Source of the DNA: Candidatus Litorirhabdus singularis
Lineage (GTDB): Bacteria; Pseudomonadota; Gammaproteobacteria; Pseudomonadales; Halieaceae
DNA length: 64,000 nt
Assembly: GCF_026262625.1 (NCBI RefSeq)
Contig: NZ_SHNN01000003.1
Span: forward strand, 248,001 to 312,000
Reading direction: 5' to 3'
In this document: piece after piece, positions 8,789 to 17,412 of the stretch
How positions within the stretch are numbered: the first letter of the stretch is position 1
Layout of the letters: each line of letters opens with the position of its first letter
The notes under the pieces: generated by a model
Told to the model about the DNA's origin: nothing
Database searches by the model: none
What the model saw: only the letters and a program-made list of their open reading frames with translations
Position numbers and translations under genes: made by a program

Positions 8789-9160
8789 ATGCGTATACTG
8801 CTTATCATCGTCCTTATAGCCAACGCCCTGTTTGAAGGCCTTGTAGGTTTGCTACTGGTTATTTCTCCAGAGTCTGCCATCACTGATGGCAGTGTCGCCG
8901 GCATCACCTTTGCTACTAACTACGGCTTCGCGGCGCTGACGGTGGCCAGCGTGATCGCGTGGTGCTGGAAAGACAAAGATAACCTGCGCACCATGGGTGT
9001 GGTACTGGGCATTCTCTCAACCTTCCATAGCGCTCTTACTGTTGCCACCGCGATCAATATGAGCACCACAGGTGAACCTCTGCCGACGATCGTGCACGGC
9101 ATTATGGCGTTAATGTGCTGGGTTCTGTTTTTCAATCGAAAAAAATGGTGTTCCTCTTGA
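8789..9160 (+). CDS. Small four-helix membrane protein (unknown)
   Basis: 123 residues with about four hydrophobic helices (1-24, 40-62, 69-90 and 100-115) and short charged loops (CWKDKDN, FNRKKW). It starts at an ATG at 8789 with AGGATAT upstream and is transcribed divergently from the urea operon. The family is not recognised; it resembles small DUF-type inner-membrane proteins. The shared intergenic region with two inverted repeats could co-regulate it with urea uptake, which is speculation. Confidence 0.7.
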   Translation: MRILLIIVLIANALFEGLVGLLLVISPESAITDGSVAGITFATNYGFAALTVASVIAWCWKDKDNLRTMGVVLGILSTFHSALTVATAINMSTTGEPLPTIVHGIMALMCWVLFFNRKKWCSS

Positions 9161-9461
9161 GCCCAGCGTAGTTACGTGTGAACGCATTCGCTTATGGCAC
9201 CGGGCTAGTCGCCTGCTTGCTGTTAGCCAGATGTGCCAGCAAGATCAGGAAACCGCGGGGTTATTCCACAAGCCCAAATAGATGCACTAAGAAAAGCAGA
9301 ATCAACGCATTTCGCGCCAATACGTTAACCTTTGGTGACATCGGGCAAACTGTGTTTTAGTGGTCAAATAGCAGCGAGCTCCAATTCATACTCATATAGC
9401 AGACCATACCATTTGGCCTGCGGGGCAAAACCTCAGATTTACATAGAGTTGTGGTCATACT
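9161..9461. other. Intergenic stretch with no supported gene
   Basis: About 300 nt between the small membrane protein and the YkgJ-type gene. A 60-codon GTG-initiated frame crosses it, but its product is rich in Lys, Arg and Ser without domain features and it has no clear ribosome-binding site. An AT-rich patch near 9385-9405 could hold the promoter of the next gene. Nothing else is visible. Confidence 0.6.
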
Positions 9462-9719
9462 ATGGAATGTCGAAAAGGTTGCGGCGCCTGCTGTATCGCC
9501 GCTTCAATTAACCACCCGCTACCTGGCATGCCTATGGGCAAGCCTGCGGGCATGGTGTGCGTTAATCTACTTGCGGACTCTAATCTTTGCTCATTGTGGG
9601 GTGGCGATGATTACCCCGCTACTTGCCAGAATTTCAAAGCCGAATTGGCGGTATGCGGCAATGACCGTGCCGAGGCCATAGTACTTATCGACAAACTTGA
9701 GTTGGCTACTCGTAGCTGA
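9462..9719 (+). CDS. YkgJ-family cysteine-cluster protein
   Basis: 85 residues with the family pattern MECRKGCGACCIAASI at the N-terminus, PGMPMGKPAGMVCVNL in the middle and CxxF at CQNF near 55. The clustered cysteines (residues 3, 7, 10, 11, 33, 43, 55, 65) suggest metal or Fe-S binding. This family (UPF0153) is widespread in Gammaproteobacteria but its biochemical role is unknown. The gene stands alone between unrelated neighbours. Confidence 0.85.
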   Translation: MECRKGCGACCIAASINHPLPGMPMGKPAGMVCVNLLADSNLCSLWGGDDYPATCQNFKAELAVCGNDRAEAIVLIDKLELATRS

Positions 9720-9935
9720 CGGCGGGTTCATAAATCCCTGGAAGACAAACTGGAATGAAACTGGCGCATCGAGACATGCGATTGGCGCCAGCAGCCAGAG
9801 CCTTCGTGCACCATGCGATGCATGATATCCACTTCAAGGTCACAGCAGTGGCCACCACCCTGGAGTTGATATCATGAACACAGTTTACAGCAGAGTTTTC
9901 CCAGCGTTATTCGTCGGCTTATTGCTGCTCAAAGG

Positions 9936-10637
9936 CTATCTGGTACTGGCTGCCTGATTTTGTGCAGCTTCCAATCGCACTGAAGCGTCAGCCTGAATAA
10001 CCAGCGCACCTCCGCCAGGACGATTCGCATAGCCACGCAGTTGCTCTTGCAGCTGCGCCGGCAATACGACGCCCCAGTCTGGTTCGGCAGCTCCAGCGAC
10101 ATTACGCAGCCCCTGCCTTAACGCCTCTGGCACAGTGGCCGCCTCCATCCGATGATATTGTGCCGGAGGCTCAGCCTGAATAAACAGAGGTTTACCCCGA
10201 CTGATCCAGACCTTGTCATTCAGCGTGGCGATAACTTGCACTGACTGCGCTTGCAACAATGCCAACAGCACCTCAGGCGAGTCGAACTCCAGTGTATAGC
10301 CAAGTTCCGGGCTAGCCGCTGGGGCGGTCGGCTTGGGTTCCGGAGTAACCGGTAGCCGAAGCGGCTTGCTCGCGTGAGATGCCTGATCCCTCGGAATCCG
10401 AGCTACTTCCTTTGCGGGCGGCGGCGATGGACTCAAATCTCTGGAAACTGAGGCGAGAACCTCAGTAACAGAAGCGGTTGCTATCTGCTTCTCTCCCTGC
10501 TGCTCCTGAGCGACTGATTGCACCAGCGAAAATATGGCAGCAAGACACAAGCCCAGAATCGCCACAAAGCGCATAACATCTGTCTGCAGTGCCTCCAATT
10601 CGCTGTCATGAGAACCTGGTCGCGTCAGTGAGTACAT
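9936..10637 (-). CDS. ExbD/TolR-like periplasmic coupling protein
   Basis: 233 residues from the ATG at 10637, which overlaps the stop of the upstream channel gene by one base (TAATG). A short cytoplasmic N-terminus leads into one membrane helix introduced by Asp20 (TDVMRFVAILGLCLAAIFS), matching the single helix and proton-carrying Asp of ExbD/TolR (IDVMLVLL type). A Pro-rich linker (about 75-115, SPSPPPAKE, PEPKPTAPAA) and a periplasmic domain (about 118-233) follow. The pairing with the ExbB/MotA-like gene supports an ion-driven energiser. The C-terminal domain is not the standard ExbD fold as far as I can tell. Confidence 0.65.
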   Translation of the reverse strand: MYSLTRPGSHDSELEALQTDVMRFVAILGLCLAAIFSLVQSVAQEQQGEKQIATASVTEVLASVSRDLSPSPPPAKEVARIPRDQASHASKPLRLPVTPEPKPTAPAASPELGYTLEFDSPEVLLALLQAQSVQVIATLNDKVWISRGKPLFIQAEPPAQYHRMEAATVPEALRQGLRNVAGAAEPDWGVVLPAQLQEQLRGYANRPGGGALVIQADASVRLEAAQNQAASTR

Positions 10638-11308
10638 TAGTTTGTCGCCTGCGCTTCGCCGGGAGATAAGCCAGCGGACGCCAACGCACCACTGTGCAGT
10701 AACTGTTCTATACGCTGCAAGGCGTCGATACCCTCCGCAAGTCGCTCCTGCTGTGCATGCATATATACCGCGTTCAGCGCCGACCCCAGCCACAGGGTTT
10801 TAATCAAACGCATTAAGTACCCGCCCATGCCGCCAACAATGGTGGTGCTCAACGCCAGCAGGATACCGCCGTCAACCAGCCGCTGTAGAACAGAGAAAGC
10901 GCTTTCACCAACACCCGCGCCGGGATCACCCAGGCCGTGCAGCAGCGCACCGCGCATACCCACCGCGGTCCAGATAACGCCTACACCAAAAAACAAGGTG
11001 GCTGCGAGATCCAGCAGTTGATCCAGGCGCAGTACCTGACTTAACGCTGGCTGATCAACATCCAGCGCCGAGTTAAGTCGCTGCAGCAACACCAGAAAAC
11101 AGATTAGCAACAGCGCGAAGGGCAGTATCGCCCCCTGCAGATTGAGCTCCGCCAGACTCCACAGAGTCTTTAAGCTCTCGGGCACATTCAAACCAGCGTT
11201 GTCAGAAAGCCATCGTGGCAACATTACCAGCACAACAAAACTAGTGCTCAGGCCAGCGACCATACCGCCAAAGAAACTGCGGCTGGCTTTGAATGCAGCC
11301 ACCGTCAC
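10637..11308 (-). CDS. MotA/TolQ/ExbB-like proton channel protein
   Basis: 223 residues with four hydrophobic helices (about 12-31, 57-78, 98-122 and 139-164). Helix 3 (FFGVGVIWTAVGMRGALLHG) and helix 4 (GGILLALSTTIVGGMGGYL) resemble the two conserved channel helices of TolQ/ExbB/MotA. The start is a GTG at 11308 overlapping the lipoprotein stop by 4 nt. With the ExbD-like product encoded next it should form a proton- or sodium-powered stator in the inner membrane. It is the core of a six-gene envelope operon; which member of the superfamily it belongs to is unclear. Confidence 0.65.
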   Translation of the reverse strand: MTVAAFKASRSFFGGMVAGLSTSFVVLVMLPRWLSDNAGLNVPESLKTLWSLAELNLQGAILPFALLLICFLVLLQRLNSALDVDQPALSQVLRLDQLLDLAATLFFGVGVIWTAVGMRGALLHGLGDPGAGVGESAFSVLQRLVDGGILLALSTTIVGGMGGYLMRLIKTLWLGSALNAVYMHAQQERLAEGIDALQRIEQLLHSGALASAGLSPGEAQATN

Positions 11309-11865
11309 ACGTCCTGGGTACAGGCTACTTCGACGGCGTCGAGCACTAACTGTAGATCAGTAAAGTGCTGCTGAGCTTCGCGGAAGCGCTGTTTGTCGTT
11401 CAGTATTTCCAGCATACCCTCGCGCTTGAACGCCAACTCGGAGCGCATACCTGCATAGAGCTTGTCTTTCTGACGCAATGAAGAACAGCTGCTGCGAGCC
11501 TCATCCTTGACGACATAGAACTCCGGATCAAAGTACTGGCTGAACAGTGCCTGACCTTGCCGCTTGGAGATCACACCCTGATCAATGGTATCGCGCAGCA
11601 AACCCGCGAAACGAGCCTCGTTGTCAGGGCCCGGGGAACCCTTGGCGGCACTTAATAACTGATCACGATAGCGTGGATAAGAGTAATGGCAACTGCGATC
11701 CTGCAGTTTCTCTCCCACTTCGGCAAACAGGCGATCGACATTACTGGTCTCACTCAGTTCACACTGCTGTGAGACCTGGGTTGGCGTCTGTGAGCAAGCC
11801 CCGAGGCCTGCCATTAGTAGTGCCGTAGTTGAGGCTGCGAACAATTTTCTGATTGAATTTTTCAT
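11305..11865 (-). CDS. Predicted lipoprotein (unknown family)
   Basis: 186 residues with a lipobox signal MKNSIRKLFAASTTALLMAGLGAC and lipidation at Cys24. The residue after the Cys is Ser, which favours sorting to the outer membrane. The mature part is mainly helical and charged, with four further cysteines that could form disulfides. It lies fourth in the operon, 14 nt after the secreted helical protein gene and overlapping the channel gene by 4 nt. No known domain is recognised. Confidence 0.7.
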   Translation of the reverse strand: MKNSIRKLFAASTTALLMAGLGACSQTPTQVSQQCELSETSNVDRLFAEVGEKLQDRSCHYSYPRYRDQLLSAAKGSPGPDNEARFAGLLRDTIDQGVISKRQGQALFSQYFDPEFYVVKDEARSSCSSLRQKDKLYAGMRSELAFKREGMLEILNDKQRFREAQQHFTDLQLVLDAVEVACTQDV

Positions 11866-11879
11866 AGTATTCTCCGTGA

Positions 11880-12743
11880 TTATCTAACCAGCAGGTCACT
11901 GTAAGTGTCTTGTTGTGGCGGAGTCTCAAGCCCCACCTCCAGAATGTCTTCGCTGCGATCGGTGTCACCCCATAGCAAGGCTTTAACATCAGTGACCGTG
12001 GCGCTGATCTGATCGGTAAGTTCACCCCACTCCAATTCCAATACCAGCTCGGTACTCTGGGAACCGATTTCCGCCTCTATCAGATCCAGAAAGTACAGCG
12101 ACTGCATTGAGTCCAGATAGATCTGTGAAGCGAGTACCGGTAACGCATCAGCCTGGCCACCGCCACGCTTGACCAGCTCGTAGTAGCGCGAAAACATTTT
12201 GCTGAGCTTGCCCTGTCGGTTACCGCTGGCACTGACACGCGGAGACATCGCATTACTGGCTGAACGACCTGCGAGGATTCTTTGCACATCACCCGGCGTC
12301 ATCTTGCGACCGATCTCGGCGCGCAAGCTACCGCCCATCGAGTTAACTGTGTCGTCCAGGGTGGTGCGCATTTGCGGGATGCTCTGCTGCATCACATCAA
12401 GCATGTCCTTGTAGCTACCGCGTATGGCCTTGCGCAATTGCACACAACCGACATCCTCACTGTTTTCGCACTGCGTACTTTCATAGGCCTGTTTCTGCTG
12501 ATCGAGGCGGGTGACGACGGTGTACATGCCGCTTTCCATCTCGCGCGCTGCGCGTGATGTTTCGCTCAGGCTCGCCACCACCGAGGTGGGAAACAGATTG
12601 ATTTTGGGCCGGCTCGATTCCGCTGACTGTGGCACGGCCTGCGCCAGCGAATGGGTTAGAAACAGGGCCCAGCCACAGGCCACTGCCATTGCTCGTTTAT
12701 TGAACATGGGGCTTCTCCTTACGTTTATCGTGGTGTGTTTCAT
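11880..12743 (-). CDS. Secreted helical protein (unknown family)
   Basis: 287 residues ending in LLVR. Two starts are possible. The ATG at 12743 has AGGAGA 5 nt upstream. The ATG at 12707 (MFNKRAMAVACGWALF) has AAGGAG and gives a textbook signal peptide ending SLAQA. The mature protein is largely alpha-helical with possible coiled-coil stretches (about 45-125: EMESGMY, LDQQKQAYES, MLDVMQQS). No family is recognised. It is third in the operon, 9 nt after the lytic transglycosylase gene, so it probably acts in the periplasm with it. Confidence 0.65.
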   Translation of the reverse strand: MKHTTINVRRSPMFNKRAMAVACGWALFLTHSLAQAVPQSAESSRPKINLFPTSVVASLSETSRAAREMESGMYTVVTRLDQQKQAYESTQCENSEDVGCVQLRKAIRGSYKDMLDVMQQSIPQMRTTLDDTVNSMGGSLRAEIGRKMTPGDVQRILAGRSASNAMSPRVSASGNRQGKLSKMFSRYYELVKRGGGQADALPVLASQIYLDSMQSLYFLDLIEAEIGSQSTELVLELEWGELTDQISATVTDVKALLWGDTDRSEDILEVGLETPPQQDTYSDLLVR

Positions 12744-12752
12744 AGTGATCTC

Positions 12753-13805
12753 CTAAAGATAAAAACTCGTATTCTGTGCTCGCGCTGCAACGGCAATACC
12801 GCGAGCGGCTATTTGATCCAGCGCAGCCCGCAACTCGGCTTCACTGCGATATTGCAAGATCACCTGATACAGACCCATTTGCGCACTGCGCTGCTGTAGA
12901 TCAAGACCCGGGACGGCCGCGTCAAGCCAGGCAATAAACTGTTGCGCGCGAAAGGCCTGAGTGAAAGTCATCAGCACCTGCTGACCGCCCGTGGTGTTAG
13001 GCCTGACTGGCGCATCACTTGCTGTAGCTTCGCGACCCAGCACCTGCTCAAGGTGACCGTAGATGTATTGGCTGTACCCATTGGCGCCGTCGGGCACCTG
13101 TCCCGGCGCGATACGCGAGGGGCCATAATTGTAAGCAGCAAGCATCAGGTGCAGATTACCTGTGTAGCGTTCCTGTAACTCGACTAGATAGCGTGCCCCC
13201 GCGTCGACATTGCGACAGGGGTCGAACAGGTCAGCCTGGCGCTCTACACCCAGATGCTGGCTGGTTTGCGGCCAACGAATTTGCATCAGGCCAATAGCCT
13301 GACGATTCGAGATGGCAGCTGGATCAAAGCCACTCTCGCCACTGGCTACTGCCAACAGTAGAGTTTGCGGCAGCTGATGCGCCGCTGCAGCTCGCGCAAA
13401 ACACTCCTGCCAGGGAAAGTCACCGACTGGCTGCAGTGAGGACGCTTCACTGGCGTACTGCGCCCAGCGCTGCTCCATTATTGTGCTGGGGTCGGGCTCA
13501 GTAACAAGCGTTTCAACAACGGCCTCAGGCGCTTCTGGCTCTAACGGCGCTAGAGGTACTGGGCCGGGCAATGTCTCACTAGCTGAAGCAGGGGTTGCCG
13601 GCGGTATAGGCGCAACCATATCTGCCACAGCATCGTCAGGGACGAACACAATCTGGGAGTCATCCTCCAGTACCACAGCCAATTCTTCGGCTATAGCGGC
13701 CACCTCTCCCACCGCAGCTTTTGAGGTTGTGATCAATGACGGGTAATAATTGACCAGCGCCACGGCCATGATGACCCCACCTATAAATCCAATCAAAGTC
13801 GACAT
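12753..13805 (-). CDS. Membrane-anchored lytic transglycosylase (SLT domain)
   Basis: 350 residues from the ATG at 13805 with GGGAGA upstream. An N-terminal membrane anchor (2-21) is followed by an acidic, Pro-rich linker (about 30-110) and an SLT/goose-lysozyme fold (about 133-245). The fold holds the catalytic Glu157 in ASGESGFDP, the IGLMQIRW motif and the AAYNYGP motif. The last 75 residues (QVLMTFTQAFRAQQFIAWLD) look like a small SPOR-like alpha/beta domain. It cleaves peptidoglycan glycan strands. Its place in an operon with an ExbB/ExbD-like pair suggests wall remodelling linked to an energised envelope complex. Confidence 0.85.
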   Translation of the reverse strand: MSTLIGFIGGVIMAVALVNYYPSLITTSKAAVGEVAAIAEELAVVLEDDSQIVFVPDDAVADMVAPIPPATPASASETLPGPVPLAPLEPEAPEAVVETLVTEPDPSTIMEQRWAQYASEASSLQPVGDFPWQECFARAAAAHQLPQTLLLAVASGESGFDPAAISNRQAIGLMQIRWPQTSQHLGVERQADLFDPCRNVDAGARYLVELQERYTGNLHLMLAAYNYGPSRIAPGQVPDGANGYSQYIYGHLEQVLGREATASDAPVRPNTTGGQQVLMTFTQAFRAQQFIAWLDAAVPGLDLQQRSAQMGLYQVILQYRSEAELRAALDQIAARGIAVAARAQNTSFYL

Positions 13806-13815
13806 AGCGATCTCC

Positions 13816-15171
13816 CTAGTATTCCCAGCGCACATAGTCGGTAACGCTTTGTCCATACTGCGCGTATTGCTCGAAGGCTTTGAGGTCACGAAACCCTGCA
13901 CAACTGCGGGCACCCAGCAGCGGTGTTGGACGGTGTCGGGCATCTGTCACTCGTAAGCGCCGTAAGATGGTTGCACCTGCGGCAATCACACCCTCTACAT
14001 TTCCGTAGGCATCGTGTCGGTAGTTGCCGGAACGCGCGATGCAATGATTGAAATGACCGCCGGAGGTAGTCAGCGAATAGGCCATGGGCACAGTGGCTCG
14101 ATTCTGCAGTTCCAAAGTCAGCAATAAGTCTGCACGCGCTCCGGAGCGATCCTGCTGGGCAGCTTCGACCAGTGCCACTTGAAGATACTCACGGGGGGAG
14201 CCAGGCGGCACCGGTAGGGGCTCGGCGTTAAACTCGCGCGGCTCCGCTATGCGCTGCTGCTTGCGTACATCTGTATCCATTGCGCTGGCATTTTTAGGCA
14301 ACTGGAGATAAGTCACCGCCTGTGCATGGCCCAGATTAACGGAGCCGGGCGCGGCTTCCAGCCAGAGCTGCCAGATACCGTCGCGAAACGGCGTCATGGT
14401 TACGCCCAACTGATAGTCAGTACCTGAAGGGCTCACCTCGAGTTCGCGAAACGCGGCCAGCAACTGGGTACTGGCGGCCAAAGTCTCGCGCACGGTGGCG
14501 GGTAAGCCTGTGCCCGAAACGGTTTGCAGGCTCAGGCGCTGTTGCACGTGGGGTCTTAATTCACAGGCCAGTTGATAACTCAACTCCGCGGCGGCCTGCT
14601 CCACTTGCGCCGGCTGCCAGGGTGCACCGAGACTACCGTCAGCTGCTCCCGTCGCGGCTTGCGCTGCGTATTGGCGTTCACCACGAGACAGCTTGCCGCT
14701 CCAGGTCCAGCTCTCGACAATGCGTCCAGCGCTGGCAATCTCTACTAAGGCCAGCTGAACCGTACGCAGCCCACGCTGCCCCGGCATCACCTGCACCCTG
14801 AGTCTATAGTCAACATTGGCGGCACTATTACAATGCAAGGCATCAATGCTGGCACCCGTGCCGCGAGGTAAACCCGTAGGCCCCGACAACTCCGCGCTCA
14901 GTTGTGGCAGCGCTGACAGGTTTTTGCGCAACACAGTGACAAGCGCAGCGGTCAACGTATCTTCCGCCCCCGCATCCAATTGCAGCTGTGCGCCCTGAAA
15001 GCGCGGATGGGTAGCCATTTGGTGGCGCAACTCGGGTATCGCCTTACCACTTAACCATTGTGACAAGGAGCTGGCAGCAGCGGCCTGACCACTACACAGC
15101 AGTAGCATGACCGCGGATACGATCATCAAAGCCAGCGGTATCACCCGATACTCTGTTCTCAACCTGCACAT
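13816..15171 (-). CDS. Secreted protein, first gene of the envelope operon (unknown)
   Basis: About 451 residues. The start is uncertain: ATG at 15171 (chosen, with GAGGGG upstream and a plausible transcription start near 15206), ATG at 15192 or GTG at 15195. A signal peptide (about VIPLALMIVSAVMLLLCSGQAAAA) is followed by a region with beta-alpha pattern (DYRLRVQVMP, RTVQLALVEIASAGR, AAELSYQLACELRPHVQQRL) loosely like LpoB/CsgG-type domains. A C-terminal part (about 330-451) contains RADLLLTLELQNRATVPM. Domain assignments are tentative. A GTTCAG direct repeat sits upstream. Confidence 0.65.
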   Translation of the reverse strand: MCRLRTEYRVIPLALMIVSAVMLLLCSGQAAAASSLSQWLSGKAIPELRHQMATHPRFQGAQLQLDAGAEDTLTAALVTVLRKNLSALPQLSAELSGPTGLPRGTGASIDALHCNSAANVDYRLRVQVMPGQRGLRTVQLALVEIASAGRIVESWTWSGKLSRGERQYAAQAATGAADGSLGAPWQPAQVEQAAAELSYQLACELRPHVQQRLSLQTVSGTGLPATVRETLAASTQLLAAFRELEVSPSGTDYQLGVTMTPFRDGIWQLWLEAAPGSVNLGHAQAVTYLQLPKNASAMDTDVRKQQRIAEPREFNAEPLPVPPGSPREYLQVALVEAAQQDRSGARADLLLTLELQNRATVPMAYSLTTSGGHFNHCIARSGNYRHDAYGNVEGVIAAGATILRRLRVTDARHRPTPLLGARSCAGFRDLKAFEQYAQYGQSVTDYVRWEY

Positions 15172-15228
15172 CGTATTGCCACCCCTCGCCATCACGTCTC
15201 AACATGATTGAAGGATTACACAGGCTTA

Positions 15229-15245
15229 CTGAACGAAAACTGAAC
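15229..15245 (-). promoter_or_regulatory. Direct-repeat operator A, upstream of the envelope operon
   Basis: On the minus strand GTTCAG-TTTTC-GTTCAG: two identical hexamers with an 11-bp period. After a 10-nt gap comes TGTGTAATCC, whose TAATCC (15218-15213) could be the -10 element. The period and distance to the -10 match binding sites of OmpR/PhoP-family regulators. Two similar sites occur at 18512 and 19257. Confidence 0.75.
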
Positions 15246-15285
15246 GAGTGCGGGAAACTTGACTGGCTGGATCAGGGCGGCGAGA

Positions 15286-16722
15286 TTAGGGCGCTGCTGG
15301 CAACTCGCCCGAGGCAGGCTTAAGCGGCAGGCGCACGACAAACATTGCGCCTCCAAGCGGCGAACTCTGCGTGTGCAGGCTACCCCCGTAGGCACTGACT
15401 ATTTCGACCACGATAGAAAGCCCCAGACCCTGTCCAGCGTTGGCGCTGTCGGCACGGGCCCCGCGACGCAAAATAGCTTGCTCCAGACCTGCCGCTATAC
15501 CGTCGCCATCATCAGCGACACTGAGCTCCAGACAGCCACCTCCAGCGTCATCGACCAAGTCGGCAGCTACTGCAATACGGTGGCGACAGTATTTCAGCGA
15601 GTTTTCAAGAATGGTGCCAAACAGGTCCTGCAGGTCGCGCTCCTCGCCATAGAACAGCGCGCTGTCCGCAACCTGATCAAGGTCAATCATCACCGGCCCC
15701 TGTAAATTTAGGTCCGCGCTGCGTCGCGGCAGTCGACTATAAGCGGCGGTGATGCGTTCCAGTACTGGTCGCACCGGCACTGGCTTGCCCAGTATATTCA
15801 CCGCACGGCCGTCCAGCCGCGCCCGCGCCAGCTCGCCTTCAACAATACCCAACATACGGGTCACCTGCTCATCGACCAGCCCTCGATACGCGTCGCCCTG
15901 ATCTGAACTATTGCGAATCAGCATGAGTGGGCTTTTCAGCACATGAGTCAGCCGATCCATTGTGTTGCGCACGCGTTCACGGCGTCGGGTCTCACTGGCT
16001 AGCAGCAGGTTCAGATTAGCCGTTAACGGCGTCAGTTCAGCGGGGTAGTTATCATCCAGCGTCTCTGCCTCACCCCGCTCGAGCACGGCAATAGATTTGG
16101 CCAAACCGCGCAACGGCGACAAACCCCAACGAAACAGCAGTGTCTGTGCTACCAGCAAAAGTGATGCCGCTGCCAAACTTAACCACCAAAGATACTGCTG
16201 AAAATTCTTGCGCGCCGCCAGTTCGGGCTGGCGCGACTCGATAATCATAAAGACGCTTTGCGGCCCGCTGCTACCCCAGGCAACCCCTGTCGCATGACAA
16301 TAGTAAGTCGCACCCAGCCGGCATTCTTCAAAGCGCGTCTCGCCAATAGCGACTTGCAGCAGCGGCGCCAGCGCAGACGCTAGCTCAGCCACGGACTCAG
16401 GTGCCTCGGGGATTAACTCAGCCGATGGGCTCTGCCACAACAAGTCACCGCTAACACTCAGAACCAAACCGTAAAGCCCTGAGCGCGGCGCCTGATAACG
16501 CGGATCGTCGAGACCCTGAAACTGCCACTGCTGGCCATCCCAATCGGCAGCACGAGCGAGCAGTAGCTGCTGCAAACGCATGCTCTCCTGCTGCGACTGC
16601 AACTGATAATTGGCAAAAGCACGATCCAAAAACCAGGCGGTTACTCCCAGAAACAGGGGCAGAATCAACAGACTGGCAATCAGTAGGCGGGCGTGAATCG
16701 AAGGCGCTGAAAAGGCAGCCAC
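15286..16722 (-). CDS. PhoQ-like sensor histidine kinase
   Basis: 478 residues starting at a GTG at 16722, 3 nt after the response-regulator stop. Helix 1 (about 12-32), a periplasmic sensor (33-175) with two cysteines (134 and 142), helix 2 (177-197) and a HAMP-like linker come first. The phosphoacceptor is His260 in RLTHVLKSPL, as in PhoQ. N-box ENSLKYC (about 373), G1 DDGDGI and G2 GQGLGLSIV boxes are all present, so it should be active. It autophosphorylates and passes phosphate to the neighbouring regulator. The signal is unknown; PhoQ itself senses divalent cations and peptides. Confidence 0.9.
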   Translation of the reverse strand: MAAFSAPSIHARLLIASLLILPLFLGVTAWFLDRAFANYQLQSQQESMRLQQLLLARAADWDGQQWQFQGLDDPRYQAPRSGLYGLVLSVSGDLLWQSPSAELIPEAPESVAELASALAPLLQVAIGETRFEECRLGATYYCHATGVAWGSSGPQSVFMIIESRQPELAARKNFQQYLWWLSLAAASLLLVAQTLLFRWGLSPLRGLAKSIAVLERGEAETLDDNYPAELTPLTANLNLLLASETRRRERVRNTMDRLTHVLKSPLMLIRNSSDQGDAYRGLVDEQVTRMLGIVEGELARARLDGRAVNILGKPVPVRPVLERITAAYSRLPRRSADLNLQGPVMIDLDQVADSALFYGEERDLQDLFGTILENSLKYCRHRIAVAADLVDDAGGGCLELSVADDGDGIAAGLEQAILRRGARADSANAGQGLGLSIVVEIVSAYGGSLHTQSSPLGGAMFVVRLPLKPASGELPAAP

Positions 16723-16725
16723 CTG

Positions 16726-17412
16726 TCAGTCAGAGTCCCGGAACAAATAACCGCGGCCGCGCACAGTTTCAATCGGTTTAAGGCTGCCATCAGGGTCAAG
16801 CTTGCGCTTAACTCTGCCTACCAGGCCCTCAACACTATTGGCGCGCGTATCGGCACCGGGGTCACGCTGATAGCTGTCAGCTATACTCTTCTTCGACTGC
16901 ACTCTGCCCGCATTGCGCCACAGGTGCTCGACGATTTCATACTCGGCGCGCGTAAACTCAATACGCTCCTCACCGCGATGCACCAGTCTGGCGCGCGTAT
17001 CCAGCTGCAGGTTGGCAAACTCCAACAACGGCTGATCGAGTTTGGGATCACCCAGTACCCGCCTCAGTACCGCTTCGATATGCGCAAAAAGCTCGGCAAA
17101 ATACACCGGCTTTTTGAGGTAATCGTCGGCACCCGCTTCCATCGCCTGCACAATACTCTCGACATCATCGCGGGCGGTGAGCACAATAATCGGCAGGGTG
17201 TTGCCTGCTTTACGCAGACGCTTGATTAGATCCAGGCCCGACATACCCGGCAACCCCAGGTCGATCACCGCCAGCGTATAGTCAATTTCCTGCGCCTCGA
17301 ACAAGCCGTCTTCGCCGTTGTTAACAACCTTGGCCACGTAACCACGCTCGGCAAAGCCCTCGGCTAACTGATCCGCCATGCGCAGGTGATCTTCAACAAC
17401 CAGGAATCGCAT
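16726..17412 (-). CDS. OmpR/PhoP-family response regulator
   Basis: 228 residues. Receiver domain 1-115 has acidic residues 7-8, phosphoacceptor Asp51 (VIDLGLPGMSG), Thr in IIVLTARDD and Lys in LKKP. A winged-helix DNA-binding domain follows (about 125-225, ending VRGRGYLFR). It overlaps the upstream small secreted protein gene by one base and precedes the kinase by 3 nt. The GTTCAG-N5-GTTCAG repeats before three local units fit the tandem half-sites of this family, so it probably regulates its own operon and both neighbouring units. Confidence 0.93.
   Translation of the reverse strand: MRFLVVEDHLRMADQLAEGFAERGYVAKVVNNGEDGLFEAQEIDYTLAVIDLGLPGMSGLDLIKRLRKAGNTLPIIVLTARDDVESIVQAMEAGADDYLKKPVYFAELFAHIEAVLRRVLGDPKLDQPLLEFANLQLDTRARLVHRGEERIEFTRAEYEIVEHLWRNAGRVQSKKSIADSYQRDPGADTRANSVEGLVGRVKRKLDPDGSLKPIETVRGRGYLFRDSD

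Noticed and set aside
9178-9360. Open frame of 60 codons
   Set aside because: GTG start without clear ribosome-binding site, no domain or signal, and basic low-information composition.
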